64,000 bases of DNA from Paludibacter sp. (GCF_009712605.1 NZ_WASO01000001.1:1-64000), one strand, 5' to 3'. Positions 10,501 through 18,776 are shown, counted from the stretch's first letter. The notes: generated from the sequence alone by a model not told the origin. Numbers and translations: made by a program.

Positions 10501-10690
10501 TAACTCCGGTCTTAATTTTTGAGCCCAAAATAATAATATTTACACCTGGGAGTGATTCTCCTGTGCTAGAATCAACTACGGTTCCAGTTACTTTATGAGC
10601 GCTTCCTTGTTGTGCAAACCCTACTGTCATAAAAGACATAAATAGGGAGCACAAAAACAGCCGTAAGAAATGTGTTTTTATGTGATTCAT
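7574..10690 (-). CDS. SusC/RagA-family TonB-dependent outer membrane transporter
   Basis: Imports oligosaccharides across the outer membrane with energy from TonB. After the signal peptide (ending GFAQ, residue 27) comes a carboxypeptidase-regulatory-like beta domain (about 33-105), then the SusC signature DEVVVVGYGTMKKSDLSGAV at the start of the plug domain (about 115-235), and a 22-strand barrel ending in the aromatic-rich VTFGLNMTF. The length of 1038 residues is typical. No signal-transduction N-terminal extension is seen, so it is not an anti-sigma-coupled transporter. It is paired with the SusD gene downstream. The nearest good promoter is about 650 bases upstream (11351-11380). Confidence 0.95.
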   Translation of the reverse strand: MNHIKTHFLRLFLCSLFMSFMTVGFAQQGSAHKVTGTVVDSSTGESLPGVNIIILGSKIKTGVISDIDGRFTINVSPDATLEFSYVGYQKKNVAIANKSVLNVTLESDVKKLDEVVVVGYGTMKKSDLSGAVSSVRSDALKNLATSDAAAAIQGKVSGVQVLSNSGAPGQGASIRVRGYSSNSGSIGPLLIVDGLKVDNIQYLDPSMIESMEILKDAASAAIYGAEAGNGVVLITTKSGAKGTSSISYDVNLISQSLGRHAKLFNAQDFIAYKTLSGLPIQNQLTQNKYDGTDTDWFKVVFGPAFSQQHTVTFQGGNNQGHFFTSLNVTNNNGIVRGDKDVYKRITGQVNADYNIKPWLQIGGNNSFEYWNTKSVSQMSQYGSLMNCVMQMDPLTPVYYSSPDQFASGTLQAYNAGKNVLKDPTNGLYYATSKYVIDNNGNPLLQRDRTDASSGGINLRGILYGNFKPVKGLVVTSRFGYRVSQSTSHSYSTPYYATSQANSNDYSISANANTSYYYQWENFANYNLTIDKHNITAMGGMSYIENNWDNVSASASGPDILKGYDANFRFLDYVNSNDKTVKSFGNTPGKSSQMGYYGRLSYSYDNKYMIQSNFRADAFDSSKLSKTNRWGYFPSFSGAWTVSNEKFFQNLIDDKILSFLKVRGSWGQNGNINVLSGYQYSTTVNYNGSWYQYGVDNPSPSYGSSPSGLPNPNLKWETSEQLDFGVEMRFLKDKLSVNAGYYNKKTKDLLVSIAPVAEVGIGSTTINGGNVLNRGFEFDATWKDNIGKDFTYSVKANLTTLHNEVTYLDPSISRISGTSAGNNDIYTAFEVGQPIWYLRGYKYLGVNQKTGAPIYQTKNADGVPTSNDMTKIGSGIPNITYGININLAYKGFDMNMFGTGVSGNSILNMAYRADSPMTNSLKYYYDHAWTTTNTNGSMPDPAKVVNSRIFWSSSASIFNGAYFKIKQIQLGYTLPASVTKKLLISKLRCYVSLDDFFTFASYPGGDPETATTTTASSAGFDMGTYPVSKKVTFGLNMTF

Positions 10691-10796
10691 GAGTATTTAT
10701 AATTTGATCAATTGAAATAATGATATTGTTCAGAATCATTCAAAAAGAATGAAGGAGAGTTATTTTTACATCAAATCAATTCAGTAAAAATATGAT

Positions 10797-10921
10797 TATC
10801 TTTGCACTATCAAAACGATACACCGCTATTATACTGCCTAAACTGTCAGTATTCGTAAACAAAGGGGGTGTTGCTTGATACGGGCGGAGCAATGGTCGCA
10901 ACATTGTTCCGCTTTTCTTTT
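10797..10921 (+). ncRNA. Candidate small RNA opposite the susC leader
   Basis: A -7-like box TATCTTTG (10797-10804) is followed about 80 bases later by an intrinsic terminator: an 11-bp stem (10884-10894 with 10902-10912) and TTTTCTTTT. This would give a non-coding transcript of roughly 110 bases, divergent from susC and antisense to its putative leader. There is no clear -33 TTG, so the promoter is weak. In Bacteroides, small RNAs near PUL susC genes are known regulators; assignment here is inference. Confidence 0.35.
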
Positions 10922-11052
10922 GGGTGGGGTTGATTACCGGGGAGTCTCTTTCATTGGCGTATAAATTTTAGGTTAAAATATTTACTATTGAGCTATACAA
11001 AAAGGCATCTCAACTGTCAGCGCATCTACTTCAATGCCAATACAATCTCTTA

Positions 11053-11080
11053 ACACACCTATATATTTGTATAGGTGTGT
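11053..11080. repeat. 11-bp perfect inverted repeat in the susC upstream region
   Basis: ACACACCTATA (11053-11063) and TATAGGTGTGT (11070-11080) are exact reverse complements with a 6-base spacer. No T tract follows, so a protein-binding site or an RNA hairpin in the leader is more likely than a terminator. Confidence 0.5.
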
Positions 11081-11350
11081 ACAACTGTAATCAGCTCCTT
11101 ATTTGAAGCTAATGGTTAAATAAGTAGGTGATAAGAATTTTATACAACGTGAAACCTCTTCATTGTAGAAGAGGAAACTGTCGAATAAAACCAGTATTAT
11201 CAGTCTGACTAAAAAAGGGAAGTATTCCTGCAAAGCATTTCTTGACGTTTCTATAAAATAGTGGTTCAAACGTCAGAATCTTATTATTTCAGACGATAAT
11301 TGAAAGGCTGATCTGTCTTCAAGGTCACGTATTCATCAAGATTATTGTTG

Positions 11351-11380
11351 CAAAGTTAGTATATCTGTGGAATGTAACAA
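11351..11380 (-). promoter_or_regulatory. Canonical Bacteroidota promoter far upstream of the first susC
   Basis: On the minus strand TTG (11380-11378) is followed after 19 bases by TAACTTTG (11358-11351), an excellent match to the TTG-N19-21-TAnnTTTG consensus. Transcription would start near 11345 and run toward susC at 10690. No other good -7 box lies between it and susC. Confidence 0.55.
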
Positions 11381-11721
11381 CAAGTCTAATCGGATATGAA
11401 AATTGAAAACGGAGTATTTATAAGCGTTATTTTGACACTTAAATTTTTTATAATACTAATAAACAGAGTTTTATGTCAAATTTACAATTCTTAAAGGATA
11501 CAATAAGGGAGCATGATATTATTATGATAAATTAACGAGTACAAAAAGAGTTTCACCTCCATTTGTTGATTAACAGACCGTTTTAGAGGGGGTGACTAAT
11601 GGCGTGAAATGTTAATTTGTGGAAATCGGTGAAGGAAATTACGCAATGCCAATGTGAAATAGATGGATCAACATGTGCCGTTCCGGCGTAATTCACTCCA
11701 AATAGGTGGAAAGACAAACAG
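11381..11721. other. AT-rich intergenic stretch, nothing recognised
   Basis: I see no reading frame with coding character, no promoter of quality and no repeat in this stretch between the susC promoter and the hairpin at 11722. Confidence 0.5.
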
Positions 11722-11751
11722 AAAAGGTTGTTCCAAACGGGACAACCTTTT
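11722..11751. terminator. Terminator-like hairpin, copy B of the dispersed repeat
   Basis: A 13-bp stem with an AAAC loop. Its 30 bases are the exact reverse complement of 15103-15132, and identity extends to about 36 bases (AAACAGAAAAGG on the outer side). It lies 58 bases after the stop of the minus-strand membrane protein gene at 11809 and can serve as its terminator. Confidence 0.65.
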
Positions 11752-11808
11752 CAGTGTTACGAGTATCGCTTAGAAGCAGATGATTAGTCGGTATCCTTCT
11801 TTGATTTG

Positions 11809-12222
11809 TTAGTTATGAGCCTCCTCAGTGGGAGGCTTGAAAATGATAGTAGAGGCGATAACGTTGAAAGAGATGAAAAAAGTTGCGACTAAGAGTCCTA
11901 TTCCTATTGAGGTTGCTATTTCTGATATTTTATGGTGTGCATACAGGTCATATATGTTTGCTAAACTTGCTGTTATCCAAATACAACAAAATGTCCAGAG
12001 CGTCATCTTTTTATACGCTGCTAAAAACCGGTCAAAAGATAATTGTTTTCTCAATTCTCCCAACGGTAGAAAATAATATGTTCCCGATGTGATAATTAAT
12101 GTGCGCATAAAAGAATGAGGAAATGATTCCCCATTGTCTTCACAGATATATGCTAAGAATAGTGTAACACCCAATATTGATAACAGGTATTTCGGGTTAT
12201 TCCATTCCAACTTTTTCTTCAT
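11809..12222 (-). CDS. Small multi-pass membrane protein, unknown function
   Basis: A protein of 137 residues from the ATG at 12222; a start at 12237 would add five residues. It has about four predicted membrane helices (around YLLSILGVTLFLAYIC, TLIITSGTYYFLPLG, LWTFCCIWITASLAN and IGIGLLVATFFISF) and a short charged C-terminal tail. I do not recognise the family. It follows the TlpA-like gene on the same strand after about 58 bases, so they may be co-transcribed. Confidence 0.65.
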   Translation of the reverse strand: MKKKLEWNNPKYLLSILGVTLFLAYICEDNGESFPHSFMRTLIITSGTYYFLPLGELRKQLSFDRFLAAYKKMTLWTFCCIWITASLANIYDLYAHHKISEIATSIGIGLLVATFFISFNVIASTIIFKPPTEEAHN

Positions 12223-12280
12223 GATTATAGTTGTCATTTAAGTGAAATCAGGGCCTCATAAATTGGGCTAACTTGCAGTT

Positions 12281-14482
12281 TTATTTGTTGTATGCCGGCA
12301 ATATTTTCCCCAACTCGGTTTCGAAATTCCACATTTCAAATTTGTCGTTCAGCACATCGCCTTTCTGGTCGATAACGACATAACGTGGTATTCCGTTGAA
12401 CTTGAATAACTGGCGCAGCATGTTGAAGTCATCGGTAGAAAGGCGGTAGGTGTTCTTCATCTCCTGCTCCTTCACAAAATTATTGTAATCTTTTTCGGGC
12501 GAACTTTTTTGGTCGGTAATGAAGATAAAGTCGAAGTCGGGGTTGTTTACATATTTTGCACGGGTCGCTTTCATCTCTTTAATTCCACCTACACACGGGC
12601 CGCAGGTAGTAGCCCAAAAATCGATGAACAACACTTTCCCCTTGAACGGATCGATGATTTTTCGGAAAACATCAGCGTATGCGCTTTGGGGCAATGGTTT
12701 TGAAGCAACTTGTTTCTCGGGGAAGGCTTTGGATAGCAGTTCCTGGCCTGTTGTGGTCAAATAAGGAGTCTTAATGCCTTGTTTTAAGAAATTCCACAAG
12801 GCAGAAGCATTTTCTTTCGACGCTGCGTTTTTAAACGAAAAATTAAGCGAACGGACTTTGGCTATTTCGTAGATCATATTCGGCTCAAGCCCCATTTCGT
12901 TGTTCAGGGTACAATCTTTTAGTTTCCAAATCTCAATCTCTCTTTTGATGTTGTTAGATTGGGCAAGTGGAAGAACGTATTTTTGTGAATATTTAAAAAG
13001 AAGTTCCTTATACTTTTCATTGATATTTTTCGATACCTCACGCATCTGTTCCAGTTGTTTCCGTTCATCGTCGGTAGGATGTTCTTTTACTACGATTGAT
13101 AAAAATTTCCGCCCTTCAGGGGTAATTTGTATTTTTTCTTCATCAAGATATTCCAGAAAATTCTTTTCTGGTTTGAGTTGGGGTGCATTTTGGCTAGCGT
13201 AAAATTGCGCCTGTGTTTTCATAAACAATTCGTTGTATTCGAAGCGGTTGATAAACTCGCTGAATTCATTGCATACCAACAGGCTTGGATCGTTGAGCGG
13301 CAATTGTTTTAAGAAATCGTAATATGAAACTGGGACCGGAATTTTGAGCATTTTGTTCGTACTGTCTTGCTTAGCGTAATAATTGCGGTCCATCGCATAA
13401 TTGAAAAGAATATTGGCATTTTCCAGCATAATTCTATTGCAGAGCAGAGTCTTTGCTTTCTGCGACAACGAGTGTTGTTTCACGTACTCACTATATTGAG
13501 TCATATTGTTGTCATATCCTTTCAACTGGTCGGCTTTGAAGTCGAGCGGAGCCATGGTCTTTCTTTTTTTATCGAATACTTCGTAGCTAAACTGGCTGGT
13601 AGGGTAAGTCAGAAGTTCCTTGTTGAGTGATGCAAGTGCTCCTCTGTACTCGATATTTTTGAAAGGGTAACGGATATTGGCTTTCCGGTTGGCGGTAAGG
13701 AATTCGTCCCAATCGAGAATCATGCACAGGGTTTGGCCCGGTTCGATGTAAAACGGTATGCCATAACGTTCGTTGAATATTGCATGAGTGTATTTCGGCA
13801 TATTCATAGGAATCTCTGCCTCGAAACGACCATCGGGTTCAATCTTAATCACAACAGGGTAATCTTCGCGTGTAAGCTCGTTGGCGACATAAATAATTCC
13901 GGTGGAAAAACCCAGCCGGGGGTCGTATCCTTTTATACAGCCAATCAACCGACTCTGTTTGTCATTGAAAAACGTGGGGAGCTCATAGTTTTCCAATGTT
14001 GCTTTAGGAGCTTTTGACAATTGTTCCTGTATCCATTTGTTGATGGAGGGTGATACCACGGCGGGTTTACGAGTTCCGGTTGCGGTTCGATCGAGCGAGA
14101 TACCGAAAATCTGTTTGTTATAGTCGATCTTTTTTACCGATGCCGGGAGTGGGGGAAACACCAGCACGATGGTGCTGTCGCCCGAGTCCGGCATCCAGAT
14201 GTATTTGTTAAAAACACCACCTCTGAGCTCTTTTACCTTGTATTCGGAGCCGGTAGCGCAGTCGCGTATTACATCGGCGCTGTCGTATGTAACCCACCAG
14301 TGAGGCACAAAAGTAATGTGCATCGAAAGCAGGGTGGCAGTGTCGGTCAGTTCAATTTTAGCCACATTATCGATTCCCGAATTTTTTACCTCGTATGTAG
14401 GATTTACAATCGTTCTCTTTTGTGCTATTGCGACAAGAACAAAAAGGACGAAAAAGGCCAGAACAAGTGTTGCGTGTTTCAT
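12281..14482 (-). CDS. Exported TlpA-like thiol-disulfide oxidoreductase with a large N-terminal extension
   Basis: A 733-residue exported protein with a signal peptide ending VAIAQ. The C-terminal 150 residues are a thioredoxin fold: VLFIDFWATTCGPC with the redox pair Cys627/Cys630, and the cis-proline motif NGIPRYVVID. The N-terminal 570 residues are of a type common in Bacteroidota but without a function I can name; they include beta-rich segments (about 25-130) and a long charged helical region (about 440-560). It should act in the periplasm or on the outer membrane, reducing or isomerising disulfides. The redox role is well supported; the target is unknown. Confidence 0.85.
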   Translation of the reverse strand: MKHATLVLAFFVLFVLVAIAQKRTIVNPTYEVKNSGIDNVAKIELTDTATLLSMHITFVPHWWVTYDSADVIRDCATGSEYKVKELRGGVFNKYIWMPDSGDSTIVLVFPPLPASVKKIDYNKQIFGISLDRTATGTRKPAVVSPSINKWIQEQLSKAPKATLENYELPTFFNDKQSRLIGCIKGYDPRLGFSTGIIYVANELTREDYPVVIKIEPDGRFEAEIPMNMPKYTHAIFNERYGIPFYIEPGQTLCMILDWDEFLTANRKANIRYPFKNIEYRGALASLNKELLTYPTSQFSYEVFDKKRKTMAPLDFKADQLKGYDNNMTQYSEYVKQHSLSQKAKTLLCNRIMLENANILFNYAMDRNYYAKQDSTNKMLKIPVPVSYYDFLKQLPLNDPSLLVCNEFSEFINRFEYNELFMKTQAQFYASQNAPQLKPEKNFLEYLDEEKIQITPEGRKFLSIVVKEHPTDDERKQLEQMREVSKNINEKYKELLFKYSQKYVLPLAQSNNIKREIEIWKLKDCTLNNEMGLEPNMIYEIAKVRSLNFSFKNAASKENASALWNFLKQGIKTPYLTTTGQELLSKAFPEKQVASKPLPQSAYADVFRKIIDPFKGKVLFIDFWATTCGPCVGGIKEMKATRAKYVNNPDFDFIFITDQKSSPEKDYNNFVKEQEMKNTYRLSTDDFNMLRQLFKFNGIPRYVVIDQKGDVLNDKFEMWNFETELGKILPAYNK

Positions 14483-14557
14483 GTTTGAAGTGATTTGTAG
14501 GTTTAATGATTAAGAGGATATAGATAATTTGTTGATTATATGGAAGAATATTCTATT

Positions 14558-14896
14558 CTAGTCTGTTTTTTGCCCTTTCGTCGATACATATTCTGCAATG
14601 ATTACAGGAATTGAAACAAAGAGTATTGCACTTCCCAAACTAAGTAGTAAGCTATCCCATGCCAAATTCTCAAAAACGAGCTTATGGATGACTACATATG
14701 ACGCGGCTAAAATGCCCCACATGGTTACGATCAGGAGGAGGATAATTTTCAGTCGTTTCTTTTTTAGTGTCGTTTCTGACGAATGTATTCTTGCTTTTGA
14801 AATGTAGTGCTTGTAAAACAGAAAGACCAATACACTTAATACCGCAACAAAATTCTGCACTATTTTATGCCATCCTCCAATTGCGATGAAAAGCAA
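14558..14896 (-). CDS. Small membrane protein with an uncertain start
   Basis: A protein of about 112 residues with three membrane helices (around FVAVLSVLVFLFYKHYI, IILLLIVTMWGILAASYVVI and LLLSLGSAILFVSIPVIIA). The only usable start is a TTG at 14896. The frame stays open upstream to 14974 and there encodes FEPFLICFLLFIAIGG, the first half of another membrane helix that the TTG start would cut. So the gene may use a non-standard start or may have lost its 5' end. Family not recognised; it follows no neighbour closely. Confidence 0.5.
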   Translation of the reverse strand: MLFIAIGGWHKIVQNFVAVLSVLVFLFYKHYISKARIHSSETTLKKKRLKIILLLIVTMWGILAASYVVIHKLVFENLAWDSLLLSLGSAILFVSIPVIIAEYVSTKGQKTD

Positions 14897-15102
14897 AAAG
14901 CAGATTAAAAATGGCTCAAATTTTGTCGATAAAGATAAGTCGGGGAATTGTGAGTGAATAGAGATTTTAGATATTTAATTCGATATTTTAGATAAAAATG
15001 GTAATTAAACATACTGTTTTATCAATATATGTATATGCAAACATGGCTCAAAATGATTAACTTGTGGTGAAATGACATTATGAAGAGAACAGCAGATACA
15101 AA

Positions 15103-15132
15103 AAAAGGTTGTCCCGTTTGGAACAACCTTTT
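15103..15132 (-). terminator. pgk terminator, copy C of the dispersed hairpin
   Basis: A 13-bp stem with a GTTT loop, 25 bases past the pgk stop. On the minus strand it is followed by TTTTTTGTATC, so it works as an intrinsic terminator. It is identical in inverse orientation to the hairpin at 11722. Confidence 0.8.
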
Positions 15133-15156
15133 CTGTTTTGAAATATCGTGTTTCGC

Positions 15157-16422
15157 TTAGAAACCGCGGATAGCTTCGATACCCGGAAGTACTTTGCCTT
15201 CGATCATTTCGAGGAGAGCACCACCACCGGTTGATACGTAGCTTACTTTGTCGGCCAAACCGAATTTGTTGATACAAGCAACAGAGTCACCACCACCAAT
15301 CAATGAGAAAGCACCGTTTGATGTAGCTTCTGCAATGGCAACTGCAATAGCTTTAGAACCTACGGTAAATGCATCGAATTCGAATACTCCGGCAGGACCG
15401 TTCCACAAGATGGTTTTGGATGATTTGATAACATCGGAAACCACAACAGCAGAAGCAGGACCGAGGTCAAGACCCATCCAGCCGTCAGGGATAGCTGTAT
15501 TGGCTGTTACCTGAGTAGCAGCATCGGGTGCAAATTTGTCGGCAGCAACGCAATCGGTAGGAAGAACGAGGTTAACGCCCAGTTCTTTTGCTTTGGCAAC
15601 AATAGTGTTAGCCAGTTCCAGCATATCGTCTTCGCATAGTGAAGTACCGATTTTACCGCCCTGAGCTTTTGCAAAAGTAAATGCCATACCACCTACGATA
15701 ATCAGGTTGTCAACTTTCGACAAGAGGGTTTCGATGATAGTGATTTTTGTAGAAACCTTAGAACCGCCGATGATGGCAGTTACCGGTTTAACTGCTTCTT
15801 TCAATACTTTTTCAACTGAATCAACTTCTTTTTGCATCAGGTAGCCGAAAGTTTTCTTGTCAGCATCGAAGTAAGAAGCGATCAATGCTGTAGAAGCGTG
15901 TGCACGGTGGGCAGTACCGAAAGCATCGTTTACATAGATGTCAGCCAGGTCAGCCAGTTTTTTTGTGAATTCTTTCTGAGAAGCTTTAACGGCTTTTTTA
16001 GCAGCAGCTTTTTCTTCGTCGGTAGCATCTTCTGCCAAACCGCGTGCTTTGCCTTCTTCTTCAGCATAGAAGCGGAGGTTTTCGAGCAAAAGAACTTCGC
16101 CTGGTTTCAGGGCAGCAGCTTTAGCAACTGCATCAGCGCCTACACAGTCGTCGGCAAACTGAACTTCAACACCCAATAATTTTGAAACGTGAGCCAGGAT
16201 GTATTTCAATGAATACTTAGGTTCCGGGTTCTTTTTAGGACGGCCCAGGTGAGAACCGATAATTACGCTACCGCCATCGGCTAAGATTTTTTTCAACGTA
16301 GGCAGAGCCGCACGAATACGTGTGTCGTCTGTAATTTCAAAATTTTCGTTCAAAGGAACGTTGAAGTCAACGCGAACGAATGCCTTTTTGCCGGCAAAAT
16401 TAATGCTGTCAAGTGTTTGCAT
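15157..16422 (-). CDS. pgk: Phosphoglycerate kinase
   Basis: Glycolytic enzyme that transfers phosphate from 1,3-bisphosphoglycerate to ADP in the cytoplasm. The N-terminal signature [13 protein letters not shown] (about 13-25), the substrate-binding GSHLGRPK, the [13 protein letters not shown] block and the C-terminal nucleotide-binding [13 protein letters not shown] are all present. The 421 residues include the short acidic/lysine-rich insertion near 130-150 common in Bacteroidota. It has its own promoter-like box upstream and terminator downstream, so it appears monocistronic. Confidence 0.98.
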   Translation of the reverse strand: MQTLDSINFAGKKAFVRVDFNVPLNENFEITDDTRIRAALPTLKKILADGGSVIIGSHLGRPKKNPEPKYSLKYILAHVSKLLGVEVQFADDCVGADAVAKAAALKPGEVLLLENLRFYAEEEGKARGLAEDATDEEKAAAKKAVKASQKEFTKKLADLADIYVNDAFGTAHRAHASTALIASYFDADKKTFGYLMQKEVDSVEKVLKEAVKPVTAIIGGSKVSTKITIIETLLSKVDNLIIVGGMAFTFAKAQGGKIGTSLCEDDMLELANTIVAKAKELGVNLVLPTDCVAADKFAPDAATQVTANTAIPDGWMGLDLGPASAVVVSDVIKSSKTILWNGPAGVFEFDAFTVGSKAIAVAIAEATSNGAFSLIGGGDSVACINKFGLADKVSYVSTGGGALLEMIEGKVLPGIEAIRGF

Positions 16423-16461
16423 AGTTATTTTTGTTTGAAGATGATTGTTCTGAATCAGTTA

Positions 16462-16469
16462 CAAAAATA
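16462..16469 (-). promoter_or_regulatory. -7 box of pgk
   Basis: Minus-strand TATTTTTG matches TAnnTTTG and lies 40 bases upstream of the pgk ATG. No clear -33 TTG is visible. Confidence 0.45.
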
Positions 16470-16532
16470 CGATTTTTTACTGATTCCCGAAAACCGGAAC
16501 CAGCTCAATTGTGAGTCTGTAACAGTATCTTA

Positions 16533-17111
16533 TTAGTTTTTAATCAGGCTGATAAACTCTTCGCGGGTTTTAGCTACCTCAAAAACTCCCGTAAAGTCGG
16601 AAGTTGTTGTGACCGCTCCGTATTTCTGTACACCCCGCATCTGCATGCAGGTATGTTGTGCTTCTATTACCACCATTACTCCCAGCGGATTGAGCGTTTG
16701 CTGGATGCACTCTTTGATTTGGGTCGTCATACGTTCCTGAACCTGAAGGCGGTGGGCAAAGATGTCGACCACACGGGCAATCTTGCTCAGTCCGGTAATG
16801 TATTTGTTGGGGATGTAGGCCACATGTGCTTTTCCAAAGAACGGGAGCATGTGGTGTTCGCAGGTGGAGTAGAATTCAATGTCTTTCACGATGACCATTT
16901 GGCGGTAATCTTCGCGGAATTTTGCCGAAAGCAGTACTTCGCGGGCATCCATCTCATAGCCCTGAGTCATAAACTGGACTGCTTTTGCCACACGTTCGGG
17001 AGTTTTGATAAGGCCGTCACGTTCAGTGTCTTCTCCAAGTAATTTGAGAATTTCACCGTAATGGTACTTCAGCTTTTCGAGCTGTTCGTTGTCTTGTTTT
17101 ACTATTTCCAT
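16533..17111 (-). CDS. folE: GTP cyclohydrolase I
   Basis: Converts GTP to 7,8-dihydroneopterin triphosphate, the first step of folate synthesis. I start at the Met at 17111 (192 residues), because a -7 box at 17133-17140 overlaps the longer start at 17135. Zinc ligands and catalytic residues are visible in [39 protein letters not shown] and the [11 protein letters not shown] block (Cys and His of the zinc site). Single-gene unit between the small lipoprotein gene and pgk. Confidence 0.97.
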   Translation of the reverse strand: MEIVKQDNEQLEKLKYHYGEILKLLGEDTERDGLIKTPERVAKAVQFMTQGYEMDAREVLLSAKFREDYRQMVIVKDIEFYSTCEHHMLPFFGKAHVAYIPNKYITGLSKIARVVDIFAHRLQVQERMTTQIKECIQQTLNPLGVMVVIEAQHTCMQMRGVQKYGAVTTTSDFTGVFEVAKTREEFISLIKN

Positions 17112-17132
17112 CGCGGAATGTTTTTGAAGCTG

Positions 17133-17140
17133 CAAAAATA
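17133..17140 (-). promoter_or_regulatory. -7 box of folE
   Basis: Minus-strand TATTTTTG, 21 bases upstream of the chosen folE start at 17111. It rules against the in-frame ATG at 17135. Confidence 0.5.
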
Positions 17141-17142
17141 CG

Positions 17143-17171
17143 AAAACCTGCCCATATTACGGACAGGTTTT
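17143..17171 (-). terminator. Terminator of the small lipoprotein gene
   Basis: AAAACCTG.CC pairs with GG.CAGGTTTT around a 7-base loop, 22 bases after the stop of the minus-strand lipoprotein gene. Confidence 0.65.
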
Positions 17172-17193
17172 TGTTTATCAGTTCAAATAAAGA

Positions 17194-17526
17194 TTATTGT
17201 TTGGTGAATGTCAATGCAGCCGTCGGCGAATTACTCTGTACTATCTCAAGCGTGGTAGTGGAGGTAAAATCCCCGTCCAGTTTGTCTCCATTCGATTCTT
17301 TGATCGAGATATTGGGACTGGAGTAGGTATAGGTGAATGCCACAGAACTACTATTAACGGTGTATGTACCGGCTGTTGCCGAGGTGAATTTCAATACCTG
17401 TATGTTACCCGATGTTGAGCATTTCCAGCTTGTGTTGATGAGCGAGGTGGGTGCCGAGTCTGTTTTAGAACAAGCGGTTAGCAGAAACAGCGACACACAA
17501 ACAGTTAGGAATATTAACTTTCTCAT
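17194..17526 (-). CDS. Small lipoprotein
   Basis: A 110-residue lipoprotein with a signal ending LLTAC (Cys19). The mature part starts NTSWKC and consists of alternating short beta strands rich in Ser and Thr (GTYTVNSSSVAFTYTYSSPNISI), a pattern like small lipocalin-type or META-like beta-barrel lipoproteins of Bacteroidota. Which of these families it belongs to I cannot say. It stands alone with its own terminator. Confidence 0.7.
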   Translation of the reverse strand: MRKLIFLTVCVSLFLLTACSKTDSAPTSLINTSWKCSTSGNIQVLKFTSATAGTYTVNSSSVAFTYTYSSPNISIKESNGDKLDGDFTSTTTLEIVQSNSPTAALTFTKQ

Positions 17527-17828
17527 AAGCCAAATCTATTATTGGTAAAGTGTTAAGACGATTCTTTGTGCAAAAGTAGTGTCAATAGATGAACCGGAGA
17601 AAAGCGGAGGCTCTTTTTTAGTGAAGTTTCACGTTATGGATTTGCTTTCAGCGTTTTTTCACAACCTGATTGGGCATCATAATATAATGCCAGCCACAAA
17701 AGGGTTGATGCTGTATTAATGATGACAATTGCAAAGTACTTAAAATGACAATATGATTAGCTGTCATTAAATTTGAATTTTAGAGTGTAATTGTTCTTTG
17801 TCCGGCTACAAAAGTACGATAACAAGTA
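17527..17828. other. Intergenic stretch, two promoter-like boxes only
   Basis: No gene seen. Minus-strand TACTTTTG boxes occur at 17571-17578 and 17809-17816; the first suits the lipoprotein gene at 17526, the second would give a transcript with a leader of about 270 bases. Neither has a well-placed -33 TTG. Confidence 0.4.
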
Positions 17829-18776
17829 TTATATTTCGCTATCTATTGTCTTTACAGTGTCGGTGATCTTTAACGAAAGATTATCAAGCATACTGTATTT
17901 TCGTTGATACAGAGCCCGTTTGGAGGTTTTAATCTCTATTGGTTCTTTCTGAACGGCGACTAACGGAAGTTCATACCAGCCATCGTCGAGCAGTTGTCCT
18001 CCTGATTCCTCCCATAATGCGTTGTAATTAAATTGAATGCTATGTAATATGGGAATGTAGATTGCATGTTTACAACGATATGCCTGGATGGCATCGCCAG
18101 TGCCATAAATAGCTACCATGCCTAACTGTCGGGAAAATTCTTGGATTGTGAACACTAACAATGATTTCGGGCGAAGTCCATGTAGTAATTTTTGTGCTGT
18201 TTTTGCCGGATATGAATCCTTCTTCTGATGTCCCTGAACACAACCGATTCTGCAAACCCATTGGCCTGAGTTTATTTCTTCAAATGAAAATGCTGCGGCA
18301 GCGATAACTCCCCCTAATTGTTCACATGCAAACGATAGTATAAGTTCTCCTTCTTTCCGGTATTTGTAATCGTACCCTAATGCTAACTCTCCCTCAATAG
18401 CATCATTGAGGTTAAACTTCGCCAGGACCAAACGGTTTTTGGTAATTACCTGCAGAAATTTTTCTTTGCTCCGGATGTAACGATAGGTATCAAGAATAAC
18501 CTTTACTTTCTGTTTTTTCGACCACCGTGTTGACATATACACCCGGAATGGTTTTATATAAAGCTGTGGACGATTAGAAAATATAACTTCAAAATCTGAT
18601 GATTTTATGAATGCAAACCATTCGGATGCAAATCCGGGATTAGCAAGAGCATGCACAAGGCATTTCCACTTTTGTTTCCTCCGATAGCTTTTGCTTTCAT
18701 CTGCAAAGGCTTGTGATGCAAGTTGCCAGCTATCGTGTATAACTTGGAAAAATGAGAATTGAGATATAGAAAACAT
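17829..18776 (-). CDS. DUF535 (VirK/YbjX-like) family protein
   Basis: A 315-residue protein related to the DUF535 family that includes Shigella VirK and E. coli YbjX. Supporting features are the mid-protein block GCVQGH (about 180), the following LLHGLRPKSLLVFTIQEF, the GMVAIYGTG segment and the C-terminal KRALYQRKYSMLDNL, which match the order of conserved blocks in that family as I know it. No signal peptide or membrane segment is evident. The biochemical role is unknown; family members have been linked to envelope stress and virulence. It appears to stand alone. Confidence 0.7.
   Translation of the reverse strand: MFSISQFSFFQVIHDSWQLASQAFADESKSYRRKQKWKCLVHALANPGFASEWFAFIKSSDFEVIFSNRPQLYIKPFRVYMSTRWSKKQKVKVILDTYRYIRSKEKFLQVITKNRLVLAKFNLNDAIEGELALGYDYKYRKEGELILSFACEQLGGVIAAAAFSFEEINSGQWVCRIGCVQGHQKKDSYPAKTAQKLLHGLRPKSLLVFTIQEFSRQLGMVAIYGTGDAIQAYRCKHAIYIPILHSIQFNYNALWEESGGQLLDDGWYELPLVAVQKEPIEIKTSKRALYQRKYSMLDNLSLKITDTVKTIDSEI

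Larger units (their letters stand above)
10691..11345 (-). promoter_or_regulatory. Long non-coding interval or 5' leader upstream of the first susC
   Basis: This stretch has no plausible gene on either strand. If transcription starts from the promoter at 11351-11380, it is a leader of about 650 bases. It contains a 7-bp hairpin with GAAGAGG arms (11155-11173), an 11-bp perfect inverted repeat (11053-11080) and an 11-bp hairpin (10884-10912). It could be a regulated leader, a separate RNA gene, or decayed sequence. Confidence 0.45.

Noticed and set aside
10865-10912. Sequence resembling the start of a TPP riboswitch (GGGGTG, then ATACGGGC)
   Set aside because: The CTGAGA and GAACCTG elements are missing and the rest folds as a simple terminator, unlike the true riboswitch at 43981.
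11381-11721. Possible gene or insertion remnant upstream of the first susC
   Set aside because: Translations in all frames are short and match nothing I recognise.
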